Shown piece after piece: positions 7,276-15,787 of a DNA stretch of 64,000 bases. The stretch comes from an uncultured Oscillospiraceae bacterium. Its GTDB lineage: Bacteria > Bacillota > Clostridia > Oscillospirales > Oscillospiraceae. The DNA is taken from positions 62,001-126,000 of the forward strand of contig CAJTYK010000001.1 in NCBI GenBank assembly GCA_910584285.1, read 5' to 3'. The notes beneath the pieces are model-generated. The model was not told the DNA's origin. It made no database searches and saw nothing but the letters and a program-made list of their open reading frames with translations. Numbering within the stretch: the first letter of the stretch is position 1; each line of letters opens with the position of its first letter. Made by a program: the position numbers and the translations under genes.

Positions 7276-8430
7276 TCAATTGAAGCGCTGCCGCTGCCCG
7301 ATTCGGTGACCCAGCCGGGACAGCAGCTCATTGGTGATGGTGCCGCACCGCCGCGCCACCTCCTCGGCCCGGATCGCCAACACGCCGTCCTGCCCGAGGA
7401 GGGTGGCCACGTCGCCGGCGCGGACATTGGGCGCCTCGGTGACATCCACCAGCAGCTGATCCATACACATCCGCCCCACCATGGGGCAGGCTTGTCCGCG
7501 GAGCAGCACCCGTCCGCCGTTTTGCGCCAAGCACCGCGGCAGGCCGTCGGCGTAGCCGATGGACAGCACTGCCAGCAGGGTGTCCCGTTCCGCCCGGAAG
7601 GCCAGACCGTAACCCGCCACATCCCCGGGGCACAGCCGCCGCACACAGGCCACCCTGGCCCGGAGGGAGAGTACGGGCCGCAGCCCCGCCTCCATGGCGT
7701 CCGCCACGCCCGTACTGCCCACGCCGTAGAGAGCGATGCCAGCTCGGGCATAGGCGCAGGGCTGGGGCGGCAGGTGCAGGATGCCGCCACTGGCCTGGAT
7801 GTGGACGGCCCCGGGGTCATAGCCATTGTCCCGCAGCCAGTCCACCGCGCGGGTAAACCGGGCAAGCTGGCGCTGGGTATAGTCCTGCGCGGGCTGTCCT
7901 GGATCGTCGGACACACACAGATGGGAGAACACCCCGCCGATCCGCAGATGCTTCATCCCGTACAGGCGGGTCAGGGCGGCGGTGTCCTCCGCCGGGACGC
8001 CCAAGCGGCGCATCCCGGTGTCGAGGGCCAGGTGAACGCGTAGTGGAACGCCCGCTGCGTTCAGCGCCGCCCCGTGCTCCTCGTCCGCCACCGCCTGGGT
8101 GAGCCGCCAGCGGAGCAACAGGGGGGCCTCCTCCGGCGGGGTATAGCCCAGAATCAGGATGAGGCCCCGGATCCCCGCCCGCCGCAGGGCTATCCCCTCG
8201 GACAGGCAGGCCACGGCGAAGGCGTGAACGCCGCTTTTTTGCAGGCACCGGGCGACGGCGGCCGCGCCGTGGCCGTACCCGTCCGCCTTTACCACCGCCA
8301 TCAGCTTGCAGCCGGGGGCCAGCCGGGACGACAGAATCTGTGCGTTGTGACGAAGGGCGTCCAGGTCGAGCTCCTTCCAGGCCCGGGCGGCGGGGGAGGG
8401 CCGGAGGGGCCGCCGAATCTGGGCCCTCAT
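7276..8430 (-). CDS. alanine/serine racemase (Alr/VanT catalytic-domain type)
   Basis: The 384-residue PLP enzyme has the fold-type III barrel motif AVVKADGYGHG, with the PLP lysine at about residue 47. The C-terminal beta-domain tyrosine is in SIGYADGLPR, and CPMVGRMCMDQLLVDVT is also present. The start overlaps the stop of the upstream VanG-like ligase (ATGA), so the two are translationally coupled. In vanG and vanC loci the partner racemase VanT makes D-serine but carries an N-terminal membrane domain. This protein has only the racemase part, so ordinary D-alanine production is equally possible. The context decides in favour of supplying substrate to the neighbouring ligase. Confidence 0.9.
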   Translation of the reverse strand: MRAQIRRPLRPSPAARAWKELDLDALRHNAQILSSRLAPGCKLMAVVKADGYGHGAAAVARCLQKSGVHAFAVACLSEGIALRRAGIRGLILILGYTPPEEAPLLLRWRLTQAVADEEHGAALNAAGVPLRVHLALDTGMRRLGVPAEDTAALTRLYGMKHLRIGGVFSHLCVSDDPGQPAQDYTQRQLARFTRAVDWLRDNGYDPGAVHIQASGGILHLPPQPCAYARAGIALYGVGSTGVADAMEAGLRPVLSLRARVACVRRLCPGDVAGYGLAFRAERDTLLAVLSIGYADGLPRCLAQNGGRVLLRGQACPMVGRMCMDQLLVDVTEAPNVRAGDVATLLGQDGVLAIRAEEVARRCGTITNELLSRLGHRIGQRQRFN

Positions 8431-9479
8431 GATATCCCCAGCTCCACCAGCCTGCCCAGCAGGGTGGGGAAATCCAGGCCGATGCCCTGCATCATCCTGG
8501 GGTAGCGGCTGTGGGCGGTGAAGCCGGGGATGGTGTTCACCTCGTTGAACACCACCCGCCCGTCCGGGGTGAGGAAGAAGTCCACACGGGCGAACACCCG
8601 GCAGTCCAGCGCCCGGTAGACCCGCTTCGCCGCTTCCCGGATCTCCTCCGCCTTGTCGGAGGAGATCCGGGCGGGGCAGTGGATGGCGGAGGTTTTCAGG
8701 GTGTATTTTTCCTGAAAGTCGAAGAAGCCGCCGGACAGCTCGATCTCGTCCACCCAGCCCGCCGTCAGCTCTCCCTCCCCCGGGTTTCCCAGGACGGCGC
8801 AGCCCACCTCGAAGCCGGGGACGGCCTCCTCCAAAAGAACCTCCCGGTCATGGAAAAACGCCTGCTCCACGGCGGCGGCCAGCTGCTCGGGGCGGGCTGC
8901 CCGGGTGATCCCGAAGGACGACCCCGCCCGCACCGGCTTGACGAACAGGGGATACCCCAGCGCCCGCCCAGCCGCCTCCAGCGCCTCCGGGGCCGCCCCC
9001 TGGCTGAAAACCGTGCCCCGGGGCACGTCCACCCCGGCCAGGGAGGCCAGCAGATGGGCCCGGTGCTTGTCCATGCACAGGGCGCTGGACAGGGTGCCGC
9101 AGCCGATGACAGGTGCTCCCGCCAGCTCCAGCAGGCCCTGTACCGTCCCGTCCTCCCCGTTTTTGCCGTGGAGGACGGGAAAGGCGGCGTCAAAGGAGAC
9201 GCGGCTGATCCGATCCCCCAGCAAGAGAAGCTGCCGCCTGTCCCGATCCGGGGCCAGGGCACAGGGGGTGAGATTGGCCGGATCCCGCTCCCAGCTTCCA
9301 TCCCCGATGTCGGACACCAGGCCCCGGTAGCACAGCCATTGGCCGGTCTTGGTGATGCCCACCATCAGGGGCTGGTAATTGTCCCTGTCCAGGTGCTCCA
9401 GCACCGCCTGGGCGGACTGGAGGGAGACGCCGTGCTCGCTGGAGCAGCCGCCGAACAGCACTAAAATTGTCTTTCGCAT
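8427..9479 (-). CDS. vanG-like: VanG-like D-alanine--D-serine (or D-Ala-D-Ala) ligase
   Basis: A 350-residue ATP-grasp ligase. The N-terminus LFGGCSSEHGVSLQSAQAV and the segment FPVLHGKNGEDGTVQG read like VanG. So do CGTLSSALCMDKHRAH and NEVNTIPGFTAHSRYP. The omega-loop region is FDFQEKYTLK (about residues 240-250), the form I recall from VanG-type D-Ser ligases rather than the YxxKY-type of Ddl. It is coupled to a racemase and preceded by a VanR/VanS-like pair on the same strand. The ATG follows GAAAGGGG. Substrate preference needs biochemical proof. Confidence 0.85.
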   Translation of the reverse strand: MRKTILVLFGGCSSEHGVSLQSAQAVLEHLDRDNYQPLMVGITKTGQWLCYRGLVSDIGDGSWERDPANLTPCALAPDRDRRQLLLLGDRISRVSFDAAFPVLHGKNGEDGTVQGLLELAGAPVIGCGTLSSALCMDKHRAHLLASLAGVDVPRGTVFSQGAAPEALEAAGRALGYPLFVKPVRAGSSFGITRAARPEQLAAAVEQAFFHDREVLLEEAVPGFEVGCAVLGNPGEGELTAGWVDEIELSGGFFDFQEKYTLKTSAIHCPARISSDKAEEIREAAKRVYRALDCRVFARVDFFLTPDGRVVFNEVNTIPGFTAHSRYPRMMQGIGLDFPTLLGRLVELGIS

Positions 9480-9504
9480 GGTAAAACCCCTTTCAGAGGC
9501 GGAA

Positions 9505-9549
9505 AAGCGCCCCGTTCTCTACCTCTTATGGTAGCAGAACGGGGCGCTT
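9505..9549 (-). terminator. hairpin between the sensor kinase and ligase genes
   Basis: A perfect 14-bp stem (9505-9518 with 9536-9549) with a 17-base loop lies in the 131-base gap before the ligase gene. The minus-strand tail is TTCC, a weak U-run. It may separate regulator and resistance-like transcripts or attenuate read-through. Confidence 0.65.
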
Positions 9550-9610
9550 CCTGTTTGAAGGGTTTCCCGCGATTGCCTTGAAAAGCTCCTGCGAAATCCT
9601 TGTGATTTTC

Positions 9611-10702
9611 TTACGGCGCAGGGAGGGTGACGGTAAAGGTGGTCACGCCGTCCGCACTCTGGGCCGCGATGGTTCCCCCGTGGAGGGAGACGATTTCCTT
9701 GGCTATGGCCAAGCCAAGGCCCGCGCCGCCCGTCCGGGTGGCGCGGGAGGCGTCCAGCCGGAAGAACTGCTCAAAGATGCGCTCCAGTTGCTCCGGGGGG
9801 ATGGTGATCCCAGTGTTGGTGAAGGTGAGGAGGATATGCCCCTCCTCCATCACGGCGGCAATCCTGACCTGGGTGCCCGGCCTGCTGTAGCGGCAGGCGT
9901 TTCGCAGCAGGTTGTCAAACACCCGAGCCAGCTTGTCCGGGTCGCAGGCATACTCCAATGCCGGGGGCAGATCCAGGGCACAGGTGAGGCCGCTCTCCGC
10001 GAACTGGGGCTCAAACTCGCTGGCCACCTGCTGGAGCATCCGGGTCAGATCCACCGGCCGCTTTTCCAGCTCCAGGTGGGTGAGGTTGAACCGGGTGATG
10101 TCGAAGAACTCGTTGATCAGCTCCTCCAGCCGCTCCGCCTTGTCCAGGGCCACGCCGGTGTACCGGGCGCGGAATTGCGGGGGCAGGTCGGGCTCGTCCC
10201 GCAGCAGGGTCAGGTAGCCGATGACGCTGGTGAGGGGCGTTTTCAGATCGTGGGCCAGGTAGACGATGAGGTCGTTTTTCCGCTGCTCCGCCTCCTTTGC
10301 CGCCATGGCGGCCCGGAGGGCCCGCTCCCGGGCCAGGTTGAGCTGGGCTTCCGTCTGCTCCAGGGCGGGGGGCAGGACGATGGGCTCCTCCCCGGGGCAG
10401 GCCAGGGCCTGGGCCGCTTCTGCCATCGCGTCCAGATAGCGCAGAGGCCGGGCGATAAAGCGGTAGCTGATCACCAGCCAGCCCGCGCCCGTCACGAACA
10501 GGTAGACGGTGACCACATTCCGGTTCATCCAGTGGATCAGGGGATAGAGGATCTCATCTCCGTCCCAGGAGCGCATACCGCACAGCACCCGGGCCAGGAA
10601 GGCCGTCAAAAGCACCGCGAAGGCCCAGGCCAGCAGGGCCAGGATAAACTGCATCCACAGCTGCCGGGACAGCCGGGAGGTATCATGGCTGGATTTACTC
10701 AA
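9611..10702 (-). CDS. VanS-like sensor histidine kinase
   Basis: A 363-residue membrane kinase. There are two N-terminal transmembrane segments (FILALLAWAFAVLLTAFLA and VYLFVTGAGWLVISY) with a short extracellular loop. A HisKA domain carries YLAHDLKTPLTSVIGYL, and the HATPase domain contains PDKLARVFDNLLRNA and TGGAGLGLAIAKEIV. The H-box and ATPase segments closely resemble VanS of vanA/vanG loci as I know them. The start is TTG at 10702, overlapping the response-regulator stop by 8 bases and preceded by a G-rich site; an ATG at 10654 is an alternative. The signal is probably cell-wall stress or a glycopeptide. Confidence 0.88.
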   Translation of the reverse strand: MSKSSHDTSRLSRQLWMQFILALLAWAFAVLLTAFLARVLCGMRSWDGDEILYPLIHWMNRNVVTVYLFVTGAGWLVISYRFIARPLRYLDAMAEAAQALACPGEEPIVLPPALEQTEAQLNLARERALRAAMAAKEAEQRKNDLIVYLAHDLKTPLTSVIGYLTLLRDEPDLPPQFRARYTGVALDKAERLEELINEFFDITRFNLTHLELEKRPVDLTRMLQQVASEFEPQFAESGLTCALDLPPALEYACDPDKLARVFDNLLRNACRYSRPGTQVRIAAVMEEGHILLTFTNTGITIPPEQLERIFEQFFRLDASRATRTGGAGLGLAIAKEIVSLHGGTIAAQSADGVTTFTVTLPAP

Positions 10703-11393
10703 TGGTATAACCCACCCCCCATACGGTTTTGATGAATCGGGGCTGGCCCCGGGGCTCGTGGAGCTTTTCCCGCAATCGGGCGATGTGGCTCATGACGGTA
10801 TTGTTCCCGTCCAGGTACTTCTCGCCCCACACCGCCTCGAACAGCTCCTCGCTGGGCACCACCCGCCCCTGCCGCCGGCACAGGTGCCACAGGATGGAGA
10901 ATTCCAGCGGGGTGAGGGACAGCTCCTCCCCAAACAGGGCGCAGCGGTGGGCGGCCTTGGAGATCTGGAGCCCCCGGATGTCGTATTCCTCCGGCTCTGC
11001 CGGGGCCGAGACCCCCTGGTTATAGCGGGTGTACCGCCGTAGCTGGGTCTTGACCCGGGCCACCAGCTCCAGGGGGTTGAAGGGCTTGGTGACGTAGTCG
11101 TCCGCCCCCAGGGTCAGGCCGGTGATCTTGTCCATGTCCTCCACCCGGGCGGTGAGCATGAGAATGGGGAACAGCTTCCCGCCCTCCCGGATGCGGCGGC
11201 ACAGGGCGAAGCCGTCCATATCGGGGAGCATCACATCCAGGATGGCCAGATCCAGGGGGGCGGACTCCACATAGCCCAGGGCGTCCGTGGCATTATAAAA
11301 TTTGTGGACGGCGAAGCCCTCGTTGGAGAGGTAGAGCTCTACCAGGTCGGCGATGGCGGTTTCATCGTCTACAATTAAGATGTGTTGGAGCAC
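10695..11393 (-). CDS. VanR-like OmpR-family response regulator
   Basis: The 232-residue product has a receiver domain (ILIVDDE, phospho-acceptor Asp in LAILDVMLPDMDG, switch lysine in YVTKPFNPLEL) and a C-terminal winged helix. The latter contains LSLTPLEFSILWHL and NTVMSHIARLREKL. The receiver segment ADLVELYLSNEGFAV...KITGLTLGADDY is very close to VanR. The start is GTG at 11393 after AGAAGGTGA; upstream methionines in the same frame lie beyond the ribosome site and lack family similarity. It is co-transcribed with the kinase and should control the ligase and racemase genes. Confidence 0.88.
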   Translation of the reverse strand: MLQHILIVDDETAIADLVELYLSNEGFAVHKFYNATDALGYVESAPLDLAILDVMLPDMDGFALCRRIREGGKLFPILMLTARVEDMDKITGLTLGADDYVTKPFNPLELVARVKTQLRRYTRYNQGVSAPAEPEEYDIRGLQISKAAHRCALFGEELSLTPLEFSILWHLCRRQGRVVPSEELFEAVWGEKYLDGNNTVMSHIARLREKLHEPRGQPRFIKTVWGVGYTIE

Positions 11394-11449
11394 ATAAATC
11401 ACCTTCTTCCGCTGTGCATACTCCGAAAATGAGATCATTGCTGAAAGCA

Positions 11450-11477
11450 AGTATATCATATTTTGGGGCGGAAGCAA
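11450..11477 (-). promoter_or_regulatory. putative promoter of the VanRS-like operon
   Basis: On the minus strand TTGCTT (11472-11477), a 16-base spacer and TATACT (11450-11455), about 45 bases before the GTG start. The -35 is weak, which would suit an activated promoter. Confidence 0.45.
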
Positions 11478-11567
11478 GAAAAAGGTTTCCCTGTGTTCGC
11501 CGGCGCGTGGGATTTGCGGCCGGCGCTGTCAGCTGCGCTGCACATCTGACCGCTGTTGCAAAAAAAG

Positions 11568-12146
11568 TCAAGCCCCAGGGTTTCCCATCTCTCCCAGCTG
11601 GTTCAGATACTGTACGCCCTGGGCGATGAAGGCCTGGGTGTCAAACGCGCTATTTTGGATGGCCGTCTGGACGATGATGCCGTCGGACACCAGCAGAAGC
11701 AGCCAGGTGAGAAAGTCCGCGGACAAGTGGGTGCGCTGGGCGATTTTTTCGCTGATGAGCTGCTGGAATTCCCCGTAGCGGTGCACCAGCTTTTCCCGCA
11801 GAATCTCGTCCCCCGCCTGGGCCTCGCACAAAAGGTGCATCCGCAGCCCTGCCGAGGCGATGTCCCGCTCCACCACGTACTTCACCAGCCGCTGGAGGGA
11901 GGTGTCCTTTTCCTTGTTCTCTGTCCAGCGGATAAAGTCATCCCACTGCTGGCTCAGGTAGCGGTCGGCCAGCTCGAACAGGATCTCGCCCTTGGTTTTG
12001 TAGTGATAATACAGCGTCCCCTTAGACACGCCGGACTGCTTGGCGATGTCCGCCAGGGAGATGTCCGCCCAGGTTCCGGTCTCCAGCAAAATCTGAGCTG
12101 CGTTCAATACTGCCGACTTTACGTCGTCTTTTCTCGGTGCCGCCAT
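11568..12146 (-). CDS. TetR/AcrR family transcriptional regulator
   Basis: A 192-residue repressor. The N-terminal helix-turn-helix is ISLADIAKQSGVSKGTLYYHYKTKGEILF (about residues 30-58), followed by an all-helical ligand-binding domain. ATG at 12146 follows GGGGAGG; an upstream in-frame ATG has no ribosome site. It is divergent from the flavoprotein/kinase operon at 12443. A 24-bp palindrome just downstream of that operon's promoter is the obvious operator. The inducer is unknown, perhaps a glycerol- or polyol-derived metabolite or lipid. Confidence 0.88.
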   Translation of the reverse strand: MAAPRKDDVKSAVLNAAQILLETGTWADISLADIAKQSGVSKGTLYYHYKTKGEILFELADRYLSQQWDDFIRWTENKEKDTSLQRLVKYVVERDIASAGLRMHLLCEAQAGDEILREKLVHRYGEFQQLISEKIAQRTHLSADFLTWLLLLVSDGIIVQTAIQNSAFDTQAFIAQGVQYLNQLGEMGNPGA

Positions 12147-12185
12147 AAAAACCTCCCCATCTCCCATCAATAATGGGCTTATACT

Positions 12186-12286
12186 AATTCTTCATAAAAC
12201 GGTGAAGCCGTCAAGAATGTTGTCAATACGTTTCTTGGCGCGCCGCAATAAAAAGGTTTTTACCTTTTTATCAAGAAACAGTATTA
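12186..12286. repeat. dispersed intergenic repeat, copy 1
   Basis: This shares with 40164-40279 the blocks TCATAAAACGG, AAGCCGTCAAGAATGTTGTC plus AAT, TTTCTTGGCGCGCCGCA and CAAGAAACAGTATTA, in the same order. Arms TTTCTTG and CAAGAAA form a stem. This copy has an extra 23-base palindromic insert (AAAAAGG-TTTTTA-CCTTTTT type) between GCGCGCCGCA and CAAGAAA. It lies upstream of the TetR gene. Confidence 0.7.
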
Positions 12287-12353
12287 TTATATCATCTGCG
12301 CCCGTGCCTGTCCACCGGGCACTTTTCTTGTGGCCCTTTTGTGAGAATGTGGG

Positions 12354-12382
12354 TTGACAAACACAGGTCCGCTGGCTATAAT
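12354..12382 (+). promoter_or_regulatory. sigma-A promoter of the GlpAB-like/AGPS-like operon
   Basis: Consensus TTGACA (12354-12359), a 17-base spacer and TATAAT (12377-12382). A transcript from here reaches the ATG at 12443 after about 55 bases and passes through the palindromic operator. Confidence 0.88.
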
Positions 12383-12394
12383 TTTGATAAATAG

Positions 12395-12418
12395 AGTAAG
12401 CCGGTCGGCCGACTTACT
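12395..12418. promoter_or_regulatory. 24-bp TetR-type operator
   Basis: An imperfect palindrome with outer arms AGTAAG and CTTACT and a G/C-rich centre (CCGGTCGGCCGA). It starts 13 bases after the -10 box, over the transcription start, and lies opposite a divergent TetR gene. This fits repression by steric blocking. Confidence 0.7.
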
Positions 12419-12442
12419 ATAGACAAGAAGGGAAGCATCGGC

Positions 12443-14146
12443 ATGGATCTGCGGAGAATTAACAAACGGCTGTCCGGGCGGTTTGGGGGTGCGGTGCGCG
12501 CCGCCCTGTCAGACGGGTGCGTGGTACTGACGGGACGGCTGCCCACCTGGGCCGAGGTGGTGGAGGCCTGCCAGCTGGCAGCGACAAAATACAGCACCCT
12601 CCACGTGGTAAACGATATTGTCTGCGACGAGGCGGCGCCCCAGGAAATGCGCCTGCCGTCCCTCCGAGACAGCGCGTTGGAGGGGCGACGGCCCGACGTG
12701 CTCATCATCGGCGGGGGCATCTCCGGCGCGTCCATCGCCCGGGAGCTGTCCAAATGGAAGCTGGATATCCTCCTGGTGGAAAAGGAGGCCGACCTGGCCC
12801 TCCAGGCGTCAGGAAGGAACGACGGGGAGGTGCACCCGGGGGTGGATCTCTCCAAGGGATCGCTGAAGCACCGTTACATTCGGAAGGGCAACGCCATGTA
12901 CGACCAGGTGTGCCGGGAGCTGGACGTGCCTTTCCGGCGGGTGGGGCAGTACGTCTGCTTCGACAAAGGCTGGATGAAGCCCTTCATCGCCCTGTACTGC
13001 CTCTGGCGCAGGAAGCACGACGGCATTGAGGACACCCGGGTCATCTCCGGCGCGGAGCTGAAACGCCGGGAGCCCAGCCTGAATCAGGACTTCAAATTCG
13101 CGGTGTACAACCCCTCCTCCGGCTGCGTGTGCCCCTATGGATTGACCATCGCCTATGGGGAGAACGCGGTGCACAACGGCGCCCAGGTGTGGCTGAACAC
13201 GGCGGTGCTGTCCATGGAGGTGGAGGACGGCGAGATCAAATGCGTACATACCAACCGGGGGACGGTCTATCCGGCGCTGGTGATCAACGCCGCGGGGGTG
13301 TTCGCCGAGGACGTGGCTCGGATGGCGGGGGATCGCTTCTTCTCCATCCACCCCCGCCGGGGCACCAACTCCATTCTGGATCAGAAGGCCGGCGCGCGGT
13401 TTTCCTCCATCGCCTCCATCATGGAGCTGTTCCAGCCAAGGGGACACTCCAAGGGGGGCGGCATCCTGCACACCGCCCACGGCAACCTGCTGGTGGGCCC
13501 CGACGCGGTGGAAACCTACGAAAAGGAGAACACGGCCACTCGCCCCCAGAGCATCGACACCGTGTTTGCCAAGCAGGAAAAGACCATGCCCACCCTGAGC
13601 CGGGGGGATATTATCACCTACTTCACCGGCGTGCGGGCCCCCACCTTCGAGGAGGACTTCATCATCGAAAAGGGGCGGAAAACCCATAATATCATCCACT
13701 GCGCAGGCATTCAGTCCCCCGGCCTGACCACCGCCCCGGCGGTGGCACTGGACGTGGAGAAGATGGCGGTGGAGGAGCTGCGGAAAAAGAAGTCTGTGGC
13801 CCCCAACGAGCGCTATTCCCCCATCCGCCATGGTGTGCCTGTGCTGCGGGAGATGCCGGACGAGGAGCGCTCGGAGCTGATCCGCAAAAACCCGGACTAT
13901 GGGGTCATTGTGTGCCGCTGCGAGGAGGTCAGCCGCGGCGAGATCCTGGACGCCCTGCGCGCCCCCATCTGCGTGCCCACGGTGGACGGGGTGAAGAAGC
14001 GGGTGCGGCCGGGGATGGGCCGATGCCAGGGGGGCTTCTGCTCGCCGCTGGTGGCAAAGATCATCGCGGAGTTTTTGAACGTCCCGCTGGACGAGGTGAA
14101 AAAATCCGCCCCAGAGGCCAACATCACCTTCGGGCGGACAAAGTGA
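12443..14146 (+). CDS. GlpA-like FAD-dependent oxidoreductase with N-terminal BON-like domain and C-terminal BFD [2Fe-2S] domain
   Basis: A 567-residue protein. Residues 1-70 look like a BON-type alpha/beta domain (CVVLTGRLPTWAEVVEACQ...LHVVNDIV). The FAD Rossmann motif VLIIGGGISGASIAREL follows near residue 90, with a DAO/GlpA-type body (ALQASGRNDGEVHPG, GVRAPTFEEDF). The C-terminal BFD-like [2Fe-2S] domain has Cys in VCRCEEVSRGEI and GRCQGGFCSPLV. GlpA oxidises sn-glycerol-3-phosphate to DHAP and passes electrons to partner subunits. The next two genes encode those partners, so an anaerobic G3P-type dehydrogenase is likely, although the exact hydroxy substrate is unproven. The N-terminal BON-like extension is not standard for GlpA. 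Confidence 0.85.
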   Translation: MDLRRINKRLSGRFGGAVRAALSDGCVVLTGRLPTWAEVVEACQLAATKYSTLHVVNDIVCDEAAPQEMRLPSLRDSALEGRRPDVLIIGGGISGASIARELSKWKLDILLVEKEADLALQASGRNDGEVHPGVDLSKGSLKHRYIRKGNAMYDQVCRELDVPFRRVGQYVCFDKGWMKPFIALYCLWRRKHDGIEDTRVISGAELKRREPSLNQDFKFAVYNPSSGCVCPYGLTIAYGENAVHNGAQVWLNTAVLSMEVEDGEIKCVHTNRGTVYPALVINAAGVFAEDVARMAGDRFFSIHPRRGTNSILDQKAGARFSSIASIMELFQPRGHSKGGGILHTAHGNLLVGPDAVETYEKENTATRPQSIDTVFAKQEKTMPTLSRGDIITYFTGVRAPTFEEDFIIEKGRKTHNIIHCAGIQSPGLTTAPAVALDVEKMAVEELRKKKSVAPNERYSPIRHGVPVLREMPDEERSELIRKNPDYGVIVCRCEEVSRGEILDALRAPICVPTVDGVKKRVRPGMGRCQGGFCSPLVAKIIAEFLNVPLDEVKKSAPEANITFGRTK

Positions 14147-14158
14147 GGGGGGACAGCC

Positions 14159-15418
14159 ATGCGTGAATACGATACCGTCGTGATCGGCGGCGGCCCTGCC
14201 GGACTGGCGGCGGCGCTGTCCGCCTGGGAAAACGGCGCGAAAACCCTGCTCATCGAGCGGGAGGCCCGCTTAGGCGGCATCTTAAAGCAGTGCATCCACG
14301 ACGGCTTCGGCCTGGTGCGATTCCAGGAGAAGCTCACCGGCCCGGAGTACGCCCAGCGGTTCATCGACCAGGTGGAGCGGGGGGAGATCGACACGTCCAC
14401 CCTCACCTTCGTCACCCGGCTGGAGCGGACGCAGGCGGGCTTTGCCGTCACGGTGGTGAACCGGGAGGGGGTGGAGACCATCATGACCCGCACCCTGGTG
14501 CTGGCCACCGGCTGCCGGGAGCGGACGGCCAAGCAGGTGAGCATACACGGTACCCGTCCCGCCGGTGTGTTCACCGCCGGCACCGCCCAGCACTTCACCA
14601 ACCTGCTGGGCCAGCTCCCCACCAAAAAATGCGTCATTCTGGGCAGCGGGGACATCGGTCTCATCATGGCCCGCCGCCTCACCCTGGAGGGGGCCAAGGT
14701 GCTGGGGGTGTACGAGGTCAAGCCCACCCCCTCCGGGCTGACCCGGAACCTCCACCAGTGCCTGCGTGATTTTGATATCCCCCTGCACCTGTCCCACACG
14801 GTGACCCGGGTGCTGGGGGAGGACCGGCTGACAGCGGTGGAGGTGGCCCAGGTGGACGAGAGGATGCGGCCCATCCCCGGCACCGAGGAGCTTGTGGAGT
14901 GCGACGGGCTGATCCTGTCGGTGGGCCTGATCCCGGAGAACGAGCTGGCCCAGTCCCTGGGAGTGGAGCTGGATCCCAAAACCAAGGGGCCAGTGTGCGA
15001 CGGCCAACTCATGACCAGCGTGGACGGGGTGTTCTCCTGCGGCAACGCCCTGCACGTCAACGATCTGGTGGACTATGTGTCGGAGAGCGGGGAGCTGGCC
15101 GGCCGCGCCGCCGCCCGCTATGTCCCCGCTCCCCGGCGGGAGGTGGAGCTGCACGCCTGTCCGGCGCTGCTCTACGCCGTCCCCCAGCGGCTGGATCTAA
15201 ACCGGGACAACAGCAAAACCACCCTGTACTTCCGGAGCCGGGAGGTGCTGGATCGCTGCGTCCTGCGGCTGCGGGTGGACGGGCGGGAGGTATTCTCCAA
15301 GCGTTACCCCTTTCTACGCCCGCCGGAGATGGAGCGGCTGGACATGGATTTCTCCCAATTTGAGCTGAACGAGAGCTCTAAAATTGAGCTGGATATCGAG
15401 GTGACGGGCCATGAGTGA
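14159..15418 (+). CDS. NAD(P)/FAD-dependent oxidoreductase, GlpB-like partner
   Basis: A 419-residue pyridine-nucleotide-disulfide-type flavoprotein. FAD is bound by TVVIGGGPAGLAAALSAWE at the N-terminus and NAD(P) by CVILGSGDIGLIMARRL (about residue 160). A C-terminal FAD contact is in DGVFSCGNALHVND. There is no redox-active disulfide. Together with the GlpA-like and DUF1667 genes it forms the triplet common in Firmicutes next to glycerol kinase. It probably shuttles electrons between the GlpA-like FAD/FeS subunit and NAD(P). The start follows GAGGGGGGAC, and the stop overlaps the DUF1667 start. Confidence 0.85.
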   Translation: MREYDTVVIGGGPAGLAAALSAWENGAKTLLIEREARLGGILKQCIHDGFGLVRFQEKLTGPEYAQRFIDQVERGEIDTSTLTFVTRLERTQAGFAVTVVNREGVETIMTRTLVLATGCRERTAKQVSIHGTRPAGVFTAGTAQHFTNLLGQLPTKKCVILGSGDIGLIMARRLTLEGAKVLGVYEVKPTPSGLTRNLHQCLRDFDIPLHLSHTVTRVLGEDRLTAVEVAQVDERMRPIPGTEELVECDGLILSVGLIPENELAQSLGVELDPKTKGPVCDGQLMTSVDGVFSCGNALHVNDLVDYVSESGELAGRAAARYVPAPRREVELHACPALLYAVPQRLDLNRDNSKTTLYFRSREVLDRCVLRLRVDGREVFSKRYPFLRPPEMERLDMDFSQFELNESSKIELDIEVTGHE

Positions 15419-15776
15419 GCTGGTGTGCATCGTATGCCCCCGGGGCTGTACCCTCCAGGTGGAGGAGGAGGCCGGCGGCTTCCGGGTGACAGGAAACGGC
15501 TGTAAACGGGGGGCAGACTTCGCCCGGTCGGAGCTAACCGCCCCCATGCGCACCCTGTGCACCACGGTGCACACCGCCTTTCCGAACGTGCCGGTGCTGC
15601 CGGTGCGGCTGTCGGCAGAGATCCCCAAGGGGCAGATCTTCCCCGTGATGGAGGCCATCAACGCCGTGACGGTGGATCAGCCCGTGGATATCGGAGGCGT
15701 GATCCTGAAAAACGTGCTGGGGCTGGGCGTGGATCTGGTGGCCGCCAGCGGCCTGCTCCGGCCGGCGGACGGATAG
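15411..15776 (+). CDS. DUF1667 domain protein
   Basis: A 121-residue small protein with N-terminal cysteines (CIVCPRGC and, near residue 30, GNGCKRG). This is the DUF1667 family that always seems to accompany GlpA/GlpB-like dehydrogenases in Firmicutes. The cysteines suggest an iron-sulfur or zinc site and a subunit role in the dehydrogenase complex. The ATG overlaps the preceding stop, so translation is coupled. Confidence 0.85.
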   Translation: MSELVCIVCPRGCTLQVEEEAGGFRVTGNGCKRGADFARSELTAPMRTLCTTVHTAFPNVPVLPVRLSAEIPKGQIFPVMEAINAVTVDQPVDIGGVILKNVLGLGVDLVAASGLLRPADG

Positions 15777-15787
15777 GGGGGCGGCGT

